A DNA stretch of 64,000 nt, from the NCBI RefSeq assembly GCF_048265165.1, contig NZ_JBLXCD010000003.1, positions 1 to 64,000 of the forward strand, written 5' to 3'. Shown piece after piece: positions 44,747-53,193 of the stretch; positions within the stretch are counted from its first letter, which is position 1; every line of letters starts with the position of its first letter. The notes below the pieces were generated by a model that saw only the letters and a program-made list of their open reading frames with translations, was not told the origin of the DNA and did no database searches. Source of the stretch: Oceanospirillum sp048265165 (lineage in GTDB: Bacteria > Pseudomonadota > Gammaproteobacteria > Pseudomonadales > Halomonadaceae). Both the position numbers and the translations under genes were made by a program.

Positions 44747-46051
44747 GCTGTTAGCACTTGCTTTACACTCGGCTACTTTCTGCAGAAGTTCCTGCTGTTT
44801 TTCAAAAGGTAAATCTTGGAAGTCAGGGGCAGTTGACCCAATAACCTTTACCGGACCATTGCTTGTAATTATGTAGCCGGGGTCTCCATCCATTGCCATT
44901 ATGTTGTATGAGCTTCCACAGCCCATACAAAAAAGGTCACTGTTATCATGCGGTGGATTCCAGAGATTATTATGGCCACAGATGCACGGCAGTTCTATTG
45001 AATTTTCTGACCCTATCAAGGATGAACAAACAAAGAAATAGTAATTATTGTTTCTTGTATTAATGCCATATTCCAGCATAGAAACAAGATTGTCTAAATT
45101 ACCTATAATTGGTTCCGAAATATCATCTAAAACCATCTTACTTACACACAATTTTATGCTTGGAATGTACACGTTGAACATAAAATTGATACATGATTCA
45201 ATTATTTGATATTTTAGTTCGCTGAAATTTTCAGTGCTTGGTAGATATGGGCCTTTATCACTACCAAAAACTGGTTGCGAACCTGATTTTGATGTAAAGA
45301 AGGTAGATATATATCCAATATGTGTAAACTCAGATGAGAACTTGAATAGGTTTTTTACTTCATCTCTAAAAGCATTATCTTCAGGTGTATTAAGGCTCAA
45401 TTCAGAAAACAAGTAATCCACTTTATTCGCAAAGCTAATATGCTGACATTTCGTTATGGCTGAATTATTCCAGTCGCGAAATTTTAGATTCCTGAACTCA
45501 GTTAACGCATCTTCAATGTCATCATTAAATAGCCCTTGGCGAATAGATTTCGTTGCGTATTTTTCAAAGCTATTTAGCGACAAAAGCGCATGATAATTAA
45601 ATTCCTTTGGATCTAGAAGTTGGATTTGATAGGCATCCGTTACTAGGCTATCGATCAACTGCCTTGTCGCTGTAACTAAATTATTATATTCAACAAAGCC
45701 TCTATGCAGCCGCCCAACATTATCTACATTTATATCATCGCGATTATCAGGTTCTGTATGCAAAGATAACTTATTGATGGCTTCCAAGTCATTGGAAAGT
45801 AAGCTAGGTACAAGAGCTGTAAAAGGATTAAGATCGTTACCGATCTGATACTCAAGACGTAGAGATTCATTGTCATTTAATGTACATTTAAGCGCAGAGA
45901 CAATATGCCGGAGATAGCTTATGCCCTTCTCCAGCAAATCGTGAGAGAAGGAAATATTGTTACATAGGACTCCATAGTTGCTTAGTGCTGCAACACTTTT
46001 TCGCTCAGTGAGATTTGAAGCTAGTTTTTTTAGGATATCAATTTCATTCAT
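44741..46051 (-). CDS. uncharacterised protein with C-terminal zinc ribbon (cassette B1)
   Basis: 436 residues, not recognised. The first 340 residues are helical, with repeated acidic and Asn-rich stretches and no membrane segment. Near residue 360, CICGHNNLWNPP and CMGCGSSYNIM give a CxC...CxxC zinc-ribbon-like site. A hydrophilic Lys/Ala tail follows. It is the first cassette after the second attI leader, so it should be the best expressed gene of that array. Function unknown. Confidence 0.7.
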   Translation of the reverse strand: MNEIDILKKLASNLTERKSVAALSNYGVLCNNISFSHDLLEKGISYLRHIVSALKCTLNDNESLRLEYQIGNDLNPFTALVPSLLSNDLEAINKLSLHTEPDNRDDINVDNVGRLHRGFVEYNNLVTATRQLIDSLVTDAYQIQLLDPKEFNYHALLSLNSFEKYATKSIRQGLFNDDIEDALTEFRNLKFRDWNNSAITKCQHISFANKVDYLFSELSLNTPEDNAFRDEVKNLFKFSSEFTHIGYISTFFTSKSGSQPVFGSDKGPYLPSTENFSELKYQIIESCINFMFNVYIPSIKLCVSKMVLDDISEPIIGNLDNLVSMLEYGINTRNNNYYFFVCSSLIGSENSIELPCICGHNNLWNPPHDNSDLFCMGCGSSYNIMAMDGDPGYIITSNGPVKVIGSTAPDFQDLPFEKQQELLQKVAECKASANSN

Positions 46052-46081
46052 CAGACACTTCCGTGCTTGGTTTGAGCAACT

Positions 46082-46359
46082 AACATTTTAATCATAGGCA
46101 TGCTTATTTTGCCGATTTCAATAGTCCGACAGATATCGAGGAAAGACTTTGATTAGAAAGAAAAAATCCATTTTCTGATCGGACTGCTTCCCTGCTAAAC
46201 GCGCATGCGCATATATACCCATAACCGTGCGCCTGTTATTGCTGCGCCCGTTCCTATAATTCATTGAATTTGCAGCTTATCCAATTTTTTCGCACCGGTA
46301 AACCGAGCATTAAGTCGGACAAAACGAGCACAGTTTTCCCGGAAAACTGAAATATACTG
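46082..46359 (-). repeat. attI-like integron leader, copy 2
   Basis: Same length and about 87% identical to 5193-5470, with the same orientation and the same junction at AAC (46082-46084) to the first cassette. Similarity stops at 46359, just short of where intI would start, so this copy has lost the integrase altogether. Confidence 0.75.
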
Positions 46360-46416
46360 GTTATCGGTTCATCTCACGTCACTAACTCTACAATCGTATG
46401 AAAAAAGGTGTTTCCT

Positions 46417-46647
46417 ATGAACACAATCAGCATTAACCAATTCCGCGATAAACTGGAAGCTGTTGTTGAACAGGTTGCAGACCAGTATGAGCCGATGAAA
46501 GTCACCGACTCAACAGGTCAGGACTTTGTTGTCATCAGCGCAGAAGATTGGGAGCGCGAGCAGGAAACCCTACACGCTCTGCAAAGCCAAGACCTGATGC
46601 AACAGATTGCCGATTCAATGCAAACCCATTCTCAAGGAAAAGACTGA
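46417..46647 (+). CDS. orphan Phd/YefM-type antitoxin
   Basis: 76 residues: MNTISINQFRDKLEAVVEQV, with QDFVVISAEDWEREQETL, as in Phd/YefM antitoxins. ATG 46417 follows AAGGTG with six bases between. No RelE, Doc or other toxin follows: the next gene is a hipA fragment. It could be a leftover whose toxin was lost, or act on the other toxins nearby. Confidence 0.8.
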   Translation: MNTISINQFRDKLEAVVEQVADQYEPMKVTDSTGQDFVVISAEDWEREQETLHALQSQDLMQQIADSMQTHSQGKD

Positions 46648-46657
46648 CAAGCCACAA

Positions 46658-46757
46658 TGAGCAATATTTTGCTCAAAAATAAGATCCAACTCAGTTTTTG
46701 AGCAAAATATTTCTCAAAGAAACCATCATCCGCTATATTTGAGCAGTATATTGCTCA
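46658..46757 (+). promoter_or_regulatory. three hip-operator-like palindromes at 41-bp spacing
   Basis: TGAGCAATATTTTGCTCA (46658), TGAGCAAAATATTTCTCA (46699) and TGAGCAGTATATTGCTCA (46740) are 18-bp palindromes starting exactly 41 bp apart, close to four helix turns. They lie directly before the hipA remnant and hipB, the place where HipB-type repressors bind. Confidence 0.78.
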
Positions 46758-46791
46758 AAATGGTTTTCTGATATGAAACAGCTGCTCTCTG

Positions 46792-47223
46792 ATGCAAAAA
46801 CGTTCTGCCACTTTTGATACTGAACGCTTTGTCTGTGATTGGGTTTGTCGTGATCTGCTGAATATCGCCTTTGCCAACACGGACAATCATGGACGCAATA
46901 GCGCTCTGCTGAAGAAACCCGATGATATCTGGCTATCACCGATCTATGATTTTGCGCCGATGAAAGCGGATCGGGAGGGGATTACCCGTACCACAAAATG
47001 GGGATCACCTTATGAGGAAGGCGGTGAATATCGCTGGCAGGATATTGCAGAACAGCTTGCAGATTTATGTCCTGCTGAGAAGACGATGACAACTCTGAAA
47101 GAGACTGCGCAGATGCTCACCGGACTCAAAACAAGACTGGAAAAACGTGGCGTGTCTGAGCAGATTCTCAAAATGGGCTTTGATTACCTGGATGACAAAC
47201 TAAAACGCTGGGGGCTGTTATGA
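46792..47223 (+). pseudogene. hipA: truncated hipA kinase, C-terminal third
   Basis: 143 residues are left of a protein that normally has 400-440. The catalytic loop ANTDNHGRN and the metal-binding segment LSPIYDFAPM are kept, but the N-terminal domain and ATP-binding half are gone. A short out-of-frame start (MKQLLSDAKTF at 46774) precedes it, suggesting an internal deletion that fused the old start to the C terminus. It ends in an ATGA overlap with hipB. Confidence 0.82.
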
Positions 47224-47543
47224 GCTTAAACACAGACCAACGTCAGGCGTTACTGATAGAACTGTTACGACAGCACTTACAAGGCAAACTGACCCAGGGA
47301 GAAGTTCTGCAACAACTCCGAAAGCAGGTTCTGGGCTTTACCCAAACACGCTACGCTGAACTGGTCGGTGTCAGCCGCCGTACCCTGACCGATATTGAGC
47401 AGAACAAAGGCAGCCAGACCCAGAGTGTGATCAACAAGGTGTTTAAACCCTTTGGTATTCAGACGGGTCTGATACCTACTCAATCCAATATCACCAATTA
47501 CCTGCTGCATGAAAACTCAGAAACAGCAGCAACCGATCATTAG
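47220..47543 (+). CDS. hipB: HipB-like XRE-family repressor
   Basis: 107 residues with a helix-turn-helix FTQTRYAELVGVSRRTLTDIEQNKG typical of Xre/HipB. The N-terminal 45 residues are Gln/Leu rich. It overlaps the hipA remnant by 4 bp, so gene order is hipA then hipB. It appears intact and may still bind the three palindromes upstream. A terminator hairpin follows at 47571. Confidence 0.82.
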   Translation: MSLNTDQRQALLIELLRQHLQGKLTQGEVLQQLRKQVLGFTQTRYAELVGVSRRTLTDIEQNKGSQTQSVINKVFKPFGIQTGLIPTQSNITNYLLHENSETAATDH

Positions 47544-47570
47544 CAAGCCGTTTTATCTGTTCCAGATGAC

Positions 47571-47600
47571 AAAAAACCGGATCAGTTGATCCGGTTTTTT
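47571..47600. terminator. terminator shared by hipB and the reductase gene
   Basis: A perfect 13-bp stem, AAAAAACCGGATC with its complement, with an AGTT loop. It differs from the hairpin at 38901-38930 only in the loop. Convergent genes end on both sides. Confidence 0.92.
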
Positions 47601-47619
47601 GTGTTCAAAGTCTGATCTA

Positions 47620-48555
47620 TCAGATCTTTTTCAGAACCTTGCGGAATACCGCCAGTTCTTCGTCGGTAAGATCACCGAACACTTTTTCCTGATAATCTTC
47701 TGACAGCTGCCAGTAGGCCTCTGCCTGATGAGTCCCCTCTTCGGTCAGGGTCAGCTGCTCATCCTGCACATTTATCCAGGCTTTACGCTTTAGCTTTTCA
47801 ACCGATGGGGCCAGGTCCTGATCCGGCATCAGCAGATAGTCAACCATGGCGCTGAAGCTAACCGAGCCAAGGTCTTTCAGCACCATCAGCAGGTGAGCCT
47901 CTGCGACACGCAAGCCACTTGCCTGCTGCATCGGCCAATAACCACGCTGGTAGCGTTTTACCGCACTCAGCATCTGGTAGTAGAGATTGTTATCCAGCAT
48001 TTTTTCGCGATCAGCATCGGCTTGTTCTGCCGCTGCTGCATCAACGTCTGCTTTCTTCTGGGCAGCTCCCATATGGGGTACAACCGCAGAGTAAGTACCA
48101 CCGTGATACAGCAGCGGTGCACGACCGTAATCGTCAAAGGCTTCAACTTTACCGATCAGAATCCAGTGGTCACCACCATCAACTTTTTCATAGTTGGCGC
48201 ACTGAAAACGGGCTGCACAGTCAGACAGCAGCGGCGCATCACCCAGACCTTTCTCGTAATCGATGCTGGAGAACTTGTCATCGGACGGGCGGGCGAAGTG
48301 GTTGGAGATATCGATCTGGTCCGCCGCCAGTACATTCACGGCAAAATGGCTGGCGTTATCAAAAATTTCAACACTGCCGGAGTTTTTCATGATGCTCCAC
48401 AGTACCAGTGGCGGATCAAGGGAAACGGAGTTAAAGCTGTTGGCGGTAACACCTGCCTGCTGTCCATCTTTGGCAGTGGCAGTGATTACGGTGACGCCGG
48501 TAGCGAAGTTGCCCAAAGCGCGGCGAAATGCTTTCGGGTCAAATGCAGTAGTCAT
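47620..48555 (-). CDS. C1-type flavin reductase with MarR-like tail, second copy
   Basis: 311 residues. Residues 1-160 are a flavin-reductase domain (FRRALGNFATGVTVITA, VTANSFNSVSLDPPLVLWSIMKNSGS, FAVNVLAADQ, ARFQC, GGDHWILIGKVEAFD). After an Ala/Asp linker, residues about 190-311 form a MarR-like winged helix domain (LYYQMLSAVKRYQRGYWPM, GLRVAEAHLLMVL). This two-domain design is that of the C1 component of Acinetobacter 4-hydroxyphenylacetate hydroxylase, whose tail senses the substrate. It is about 60-65% alike to the copy at 48971 by eye. It has its own start and no oxygenase next to it. Confidence 0.88.
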   Translation of the reverse strand: MTTAFDPKAFRRALGNFATGVTVITATAKDGQQAGVTANSFNSVSLDPPLVLWSIMKNSGSVEIFDNASHFAVNVLAADQIDISNHFARPSDDKFSSIDYEKGLGDAPLLSDCAARFQCANYEKVDGGDHWILIGKVEAFDDYGRAPLLYHGGTYSAVVPHMGAAQKKADVDAAAAEQADADREKMLDNNLYYQMLSAVKRYQRGYWPMQQASGLRVAEAHLLMVLKDLGSVSFSAMVDYLLMPDQDLAPSVEKLKRKAWINVQDEQLTLTEEGTHQAEAYWQLSEDYQEKVFGDLTDEELAVFRKVLKKI

Positions 48556-48820
48556 AAATAGGGGCCTTGGTTTTCACTAAACATGTCTGAACTTATTATC
48601 TTTTTTACGGAATTGCCGTTAACAGCTTCTCTGGCACCAGAAAGGCTTACAGCAAAGCGTTAACGGACAACCGAAGAAACAGCGCGGTATAACGCAGTAA
48701 GCTGCTTCACAGGGCGGGTAGCATTTATGAATAGCAGGTCGTTGTCCAGCCCTGTTTTATCTGACTTCGCTAATATCGACTAAAGTCGGACAAAACACGG
48801 TTCCGGCAGGATAAAAAGGC

Positions 48821-48848
48821 AAAAAAAGGCCCGGTTACAAAACCGGGC
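48821..48848 (-). terminator. terminator of the hydroxylase operon
   Basis: GCCCGGTT and AACCGGGC with a 4-base loop, followed on the minus strand by seven T. It separates the C2-C1 pair from the second reductase gene. Confidence 0.85.
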
Positions 48849-48970
48849 AAACTCAGAGCAGATAGATCCCAAGTGCATCACAGGATAGAGCAGTCAGGCT
48901 CGGCTCAGACACAATAAAGATCATCGATGCAGGTGATGCTGATGGTATCAACACCAACCCTGAAAACCGA

Positions 48971-49894
48971 TCAGACCGCCTCTAATACCTTGCGGAACGT
49001 TGCTAACTCTTCCTCAGAGAACTGTCCGAAGACCTCCTCCTGACGTTCACTGGCGACCTTCCATAGGGTTTCCGCCTGCTCGGCACCGGCTGAGGTCAGG
49101 CTTAACTGATCATCTTGCTGGGTCAGCCAGCCTTTACGGCATAACGTATCAACAGCGCCGTGAAGATCGTTATCCGGCATACCGATACGCTCTTCCAGAT
49201 CCTGAGTTGCCAGGGAGCCAAAATCATTCAGGGTCAGTAGCATACGGGCCTCTATGGTACGCAGACCGGTGGCCAGCTGCAGCGGCTGATAACTGGACTG
49301 ATAGCGCTTAACCGCCTGCAGCATCTGATAATACAGGTTGCTTGCCAGACGCTTGTCATTCTTTTCCTGCCCCGCATCCGTTGCTTCAGAATCTTTTGGT
49401 TTGGCACCGGCATGGGGAATCACCGCGGAATATGCGCCGCCATGATAGAGCAGAGGTGCGCGGCCATAATCATCATAAGCCACCACTTTACCCACCAGAA
49501 TCCAGTGATCACCGCCATCCAGTTTCTGGTAGCTTTCACACTGAAAACGGGCGGAACAGTCCGATAGCAAAGGGGCGTTACCCTGCCCTTTTTCATACTC
49601 GATATCGGCAAACTTATCATCAGACGGGCGGGCAAAATGGTTGGATACCGGAATTTGGTCTGCGGCCAGAATATTCACGGCAAAATGGCTGGCGTTGTCG
49701 AACACCTCAACACTGCCGGAGTTTTTCATGATGCTCCACAGTACCAGTGGCGGCTCCAGGGAAACGGAGTTAAAGCTGTTGGCCGTGACACCAGTTTGGA
49801 CACCTTCAGCTGTACACGCGGTAATAACTGTGACACCGGTGGCAAAGTTACCCAGTGCGCGACGAAAATCCCGTGGGTCAAATTCAGTACTCAT
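48971..49894 (-). CDS. C1-type flavin reductase with MarR-like tail (4-HPA hydroxylase reductase)
   Basis: About 307 residues. ATG 49894 follows AGGA with eight bases between; the frame is open to 49987 but that part is the intergenic gap after the oxygenase. Flavin-reductase domain (RRALGNFATGVTVITACTAEGVQTGVTANSFNSVSLEPP) is followed by a MarR-like C-terminal domain (LYYQMLQAVKRYQSSYQPLQLATGLRTIEARMLLTLNDFGSL). It supplies reduced FMN to the oxygenase encoded immediately upstream. A terminator follows. Confidence 0.9.
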   Translation of the reverse strand: MSTEFDPRDFRRALGNFATGVTVITACTAEGVQTGVTANSFNSVSLEPPLVLWSIMKNSGSVEVFDNASHFAVNILAADQIPVSNHFARPSDDKFADIEYEKGQGNAPLLSDCSARFQCESYQKLDGGDHWILVGKVVAYDDYGRAPLLYHGGAYSAVIPHAGAKPKDSEATDAGQEKNDKRLASNLYYQMLQAVKRYQSSYQPLQLATGLRTIEARMLLTLNDFGSLATQDLEERIGMPDNDLHGAVDTLCRKGWLTQQDDQLSLTSAGAEQAETLWKVASERQEEVFGQFSEEELATFRKVLEAV

Positions 49895-49986
49895 GGTTGT
49901 TGTCCTGTGCTTGCTTTTATTCTGAGAAGAGTTACAGAAAGAGAAAAGAGCGGTATCTGCCGGAGCATCTCCGGCAGAAGGGCGCA

Positions 49987-51153
49987 TTACAGCAGAGATG
50001 GATCAGGTTCCAGACCCAGCAGCTCACGGCCAATAATTTGTGCGCAAACATCATAATCGGTGTAAGCATGGGCTGCGGTCATATTGGACTCGCGCCACAG
50101 GCGTTGACCCTCACGGTCGGCATACCAGTTAGAGGCACCCATCACAGCCCACAGACGGTTCACCGCTTCTACACACATTTTGATGGCATAGGCCTGATTG
50201 GTGCGCCAGTGCGCCAGGGTGTAACGATCAGGATATTCGTGCCGCTCACCATACTCTTTATGCTCGTTCCAGGTTTTCTCCAGATAAGCACGGGCCGCAC
50301 ACACCTGCTGGTAGGACTCCGCAATACGTAGCATCGGCGGTACAGAACCATCAACCTTGGCACCGGTATAGGCTCGGACACGGTTTTTGGTCAGGTCTTT
50401 GTAGACTTCGATCATACGCTCCGCGACACCCAAGCTCATGGCGGCAAAACCACAGGCAAAATAAGGGCGATAAGGCGTGTGATAAATTTTACTGTCGGGG
50501 TAGAGTGCACGTCCTTTATGACGGCCTTCCATCATATCTTTTGCTGCCTGAATACGATGCTCAGGCACAAATACACCTTCGATATGAGCGGTCTTAGTAC
50601 CGGAGCCCTGCATCGCCACCGAGTACCAGTCATCAATAATGGTAAATTCGCTCCGGGGAATAACCGCAAAGCTGTACACTTTCTCATCATTTACCATGCG
50701 GTTCAGGCCGACGATAATCCAGTCCGCATGATCAACACCGGAACTCCACTTCATATCACCGGTAAAGATGATGCCGCCTTCCGCCTCTTCGTACTTGCCA
50801 AAGGGCGCAATGGAAGAAGACGCCACCGCATCCGGGTTCTCACCCCAGAACTCCTCCTGGGCTTCTTTGCTGAACATCGCCATCTGATGGTTATGGGTAC
50901 ACAGCAGGCTGTACGACCATGCCGTTGAGCAGCAGGCACCGGCCAGAGCGGCGATACAATCGGTAAATTCCGGCAGGGAGATCTCCAGACCACCGTAGGC
51001 TTTTGGCAGGAAGGCCCGGTTCAGACCGATGCCGTGCAACATGTCGATATTTTCCTGGGGAATCTTACGCAGCTCCTCCGTCTTAGTCGCGTTAGCACGG
51101 ATCGCAGGCAGAATTTCCTGAAGTTTCTCCAGCATTGGATTGTTCGGTTTCAT
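49987..51153 (-). CDS. C2-type 4-hydroxyphenylacetate 3-monooxygenase, oxygenase component
   Basis: A 388-residue protein with the acyl-CoA-dehydrogenase fold used by class D flavin monooxygenases: IPQENIDMLHGIGLNRAFLPKAYGGLEI, FTGDMKWSSGVDHADWIIVG, YRPYFACGFAAMSLGVAERMIEVY and LWAVMGASNWYADREGQRLWRESNMTAAHAYTDYDV. It hydroxylates 4-hydroxyphenylacetate to homoprotocatechuate with FMNH2 and O2. Start ATG 51153 follows GGATACAGTCTT. Together with the reductase it replaces HpaB/HpaC and feeds hpaD. Confidence 0.88.
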   Translation of the reverse strand: MKPNNPMLEKLQEILPAIRANATKTEELRKIPQENIDMLHGIGLNRAFLPKAYGGLEISLPEFTDCIAALAGACCSTAWSYSLLCTHNHQMAMFSKEAQEEFWGENPDAVASSSIAPFGKYEEAEGGIIFTGDMKWSSGVDHADWIIVGLNRMVNDEKVYSFAVIPRSEFTIIDDWYSVAMQGSGTKTAHIEGVFVPEHRIQAAKDMMEGRHKGRALYPDSKIYHTPYRPYFACGFAAMSLGVAERMIEVYKDLTKNRVRAYTGAKVDGSVPPMLRIAESYQQVCAARAYLEKTWNEHKEYGERHEYPDRYTLAHWRTNQAYAIKMCVEAVNRLWAVMGASNWYADREGQRLWRESNMTAAHAYTDYDVCAQIIGRELLGLEPDPSLL

Positions 51154-51424
51154 AAGACTGTATCCACACATTGTTATTGTATTTATCGGACGCAAACCAC
51201 TTCAGCAGCGTTTACGACGGGTAGAGAAGTAAGATCCCTTCAACTTCATACCCTTGTTGATAAATGAATTATGGACACAAGCCCCATGGCTAAACATGAC
51301 ATTTTCTCGCTAAAAATGGGACTTTTGTGTTCTACCTGTATTTATACGGGCAAACGCTATACTCAACTTCAGACTCAGGCACACCAATCCGTTAGAATGC
51401 CACCATCAGAATTGGAGACCTCAA
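51154..51424. other. divergent promoter region
   Basis: About 270 bp between the hydroxylase operon and the adenosine deaminase gene. No HpaR-type palindrome is seen, so the hydroxylase is probably under different control, with HpaA a candidate. No gene seen. Confidence 0.45.
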
Positions 51425-52465
51425 ATGACAGTGCTAAACCCTAAAACCCAACCAGAAATCGCTCGCCTGATTCAGGCACTGCCCAAAGCAGAGTTGCACC
51501 TGCATATTGAGGGTTCTTTTGAGCCAGAGCTGATGTTTGCTATCGCAAAACGAAACCGTATTACACTTAGCTATGATTCAGTGGAAGCCCTCAAAGAAGC
51601 CTACCAGTTCAATAACTTGCAGGAGTTTCTGGACCTCTACTATCAGGGTATGAATGTGCTGCAGACCCGTCAGGATTATTATGATCTGACCCGTGCATAT
51701 CTGGACAAAGTTCACAGCCAGAATGTGCGCCATGTAGAAATTTTCTGGGACCCACAGGGTCACCTTGAGCGCGGCATCGACTTTGCCACCCAGATTGGCG
51801 GTATTGTGCAGGCACTGAAAGAAGCCCAGAGTCAGCATGGCATCAGCTATCGCCTGATTATGTCCTTTCTGCGCCATCTGTCAGAAGACAGCGCCTATGA
51901 AACACTGGAACTGGCCAAACCTTATCTGGATGAGATCTATGGCGTGGGCCTGGATTCCTCCGAGATGGGGCATCCGCCGGAGAAGTTTCAGGGCGTATTT
52001 GCCGCCTGCCGGGAGCTGGGTTTAAAGATCACGGCCCACGCCGGTGAAGAGGGCCCGGCAGACTATGTCTGGCAGGCACTGGATCTGCTGCAGGTGGATC
52101 GGGTTGATCACGGCAACCGCTCACTGGAAGATGACGCTCTGATTAAACGCCTGCGGGATTCACAGATGATACTGACGGTTTGTCCGCTGTCGAACCTGAA
52201 ACTGCAGGTGGTAAAAGACCTGACCAACCACCCGATTCCGACCATGCTGCAAGCCGGTCTGAAGGCTACTATCAATTCCGATGATCCGGCTTATTTTGGC
52301 GGTTATATGAACGAGAACCTGATGCAGCTGCAGCAGGCGGTCGGCCTGAGCATGGATGAGATCATCACCCTGACCCGTAACAGTATCGAAGGCAGCTGGG
52401 CGGAAGAAACCCGTAAAAAAGAGCTGTTGGCAGAGCTGGACCGCGTGGTTGCTGAGTTCAGCTAA
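51425..52465 (+). CDS. add: adenosine deaminase
   Basis: 346 residues. LPKAELHLHIEGSFEPELMFAIA carries the zinc-binding HxH; HAGEEGPADYVW has the catalytic His and Glu; RVDHGNRSLED and LTVCPLSNLKLQVVKDLTNHPIPTMLQAGLKATINSDDPAYFGG complete the site. It converts adenosine to inosine, or adenine to hypoxanthine in the related adenine deaminase group (the HIEGS variant is seen in that group). A long-stem terminator follows. Confidence 0.9.
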   Translation: MTVLNPKTQPEIARLIQALPKAELHLHIEGSFEPELMFAIAKRNRITLSYDSVEALKEAYQFNNLQEFLDLYYQGMNVLQTRQDYYDLTRAYLDKVHSQNVRHVEIFWDPQGHLERGIDFATQIGGIVQALKEAQSQHGISYRLIMSFLRHLSEDSAYETLELAKPYLDEIYGVGLDSSEMGHPPEKFQGVFAACRELGLKITAHAGEEGPADYVWQALDLLQVDRVDHGNRSLEDDALIKRLRDSQMILTVCPLSNLKLQVVKDLTNHPIPTMLQAGLKATINSDDPAYFGGYMNENLMQLQQAVGLSMDEIITLTRNSIEGSWAEETRKKELLAELDRVVAEFS

Positions 52466-52491
52466 CCGAGTATCAGGGGCTTCAGGTTATA

Positions 52492-52542
52492 AAAAAGGGC
52501 TGGCGGATAAACTGTTTGGCAGTGTATTCGGCAGCCCTTTTT
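52492..52542 (+). terminator. terminator after add
   Basis: An 11-bp stem AAAAAGGGCTG with its complement around a 29-base loop, followed by T-rich sequence. Confidence 0.75.
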
Positions 52543-52665
52543 CTTTTATCAGAAGGGGTTGAGTAACAAGCCGCCGTCTGAGGCCGAAGTTTCGATTCCG
52601 TTTTCTCCTGAAACTGTTCATTCCCAACACCATTATCTGACTGCCGATCCTATTAAAAATACTCA

Positions 52666-53076
52666 TCACACCACCTTTCCACGTAGAGACTTAATCTGTC
52701 CCCGCTGGTTCTTTTTATCCATCCGTTTCTTCTGTGAGTTACGGCTGGGTTTGGTTGCTCTTCGGGCTTTCTGAATTTTAGTGGCATCCAGAATCAGTGC
52801 CTTCAGTCGCTGCAACGCATCTTCTCGGTTCTTCTCCTGAGTACGGAACTGCTGCGCTTTAATCACCAGCACACCTTCTTTACTGATCCGGCTGTCTTTC
52901 AGTGCCAGCAAACGTTCTTTATAGAACTCCGGCAGACTGGAAGCGGCAATATCAAATCGCAGATGAATCGCTGATGACACCTTATTTACATTCTGACCAC
53001 CGGCGCCCTGGGCCCGTATAGCCTGCAGCTCTAACTCCTCATCGGGAATGGTCACTGCATTGGATATCTGTAACAC
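52666..53076 (-). CDS. arfB: alternative ribosome-rescue factor ArfB
   Basis: 136 residues. The N-terminal GGQ hydrolase motif is in IRAQGAGGQNVNKVSSAIHLRF and the C terminus is a basic tail (KIQKARRATKPSRNSQKKRMDKKNQRG) that enters the empty mRNA channel. It releases peptides from ribosomes stalled on broken mRNA. Length fits the family. Confidence 0.93.
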   Translation of the reverse strand: MLQISNAVTIPDEELELQAIRAQGAGGQNVNKVSSAIHLRFDIAASSLPEFYKERLLALKDSRISKEGVLVIKAQQFRTQEKNREDALQRLKALILDATKIQKARRATKPSRNSQKKRMDKKNQRGQIKSLRGKVV

Positions 53077-53193
53077 CTGAGTGCTCCTTATCGCTGTTTA
53101 TATTCAGCTGACGTATCGCTGCTTATATTCGGCTAAGCGAACAAAAGCTCTGCACCGTCAGCGGTGCGTACGATACGCCCTATAAGCAACATG

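Noticed and set aside
48783..48796. 14-bp match (AAGTCGGACAAAAC) to the attI-like leader
   Set aside because: It lies outside any cassette context and is short enough to be chance.
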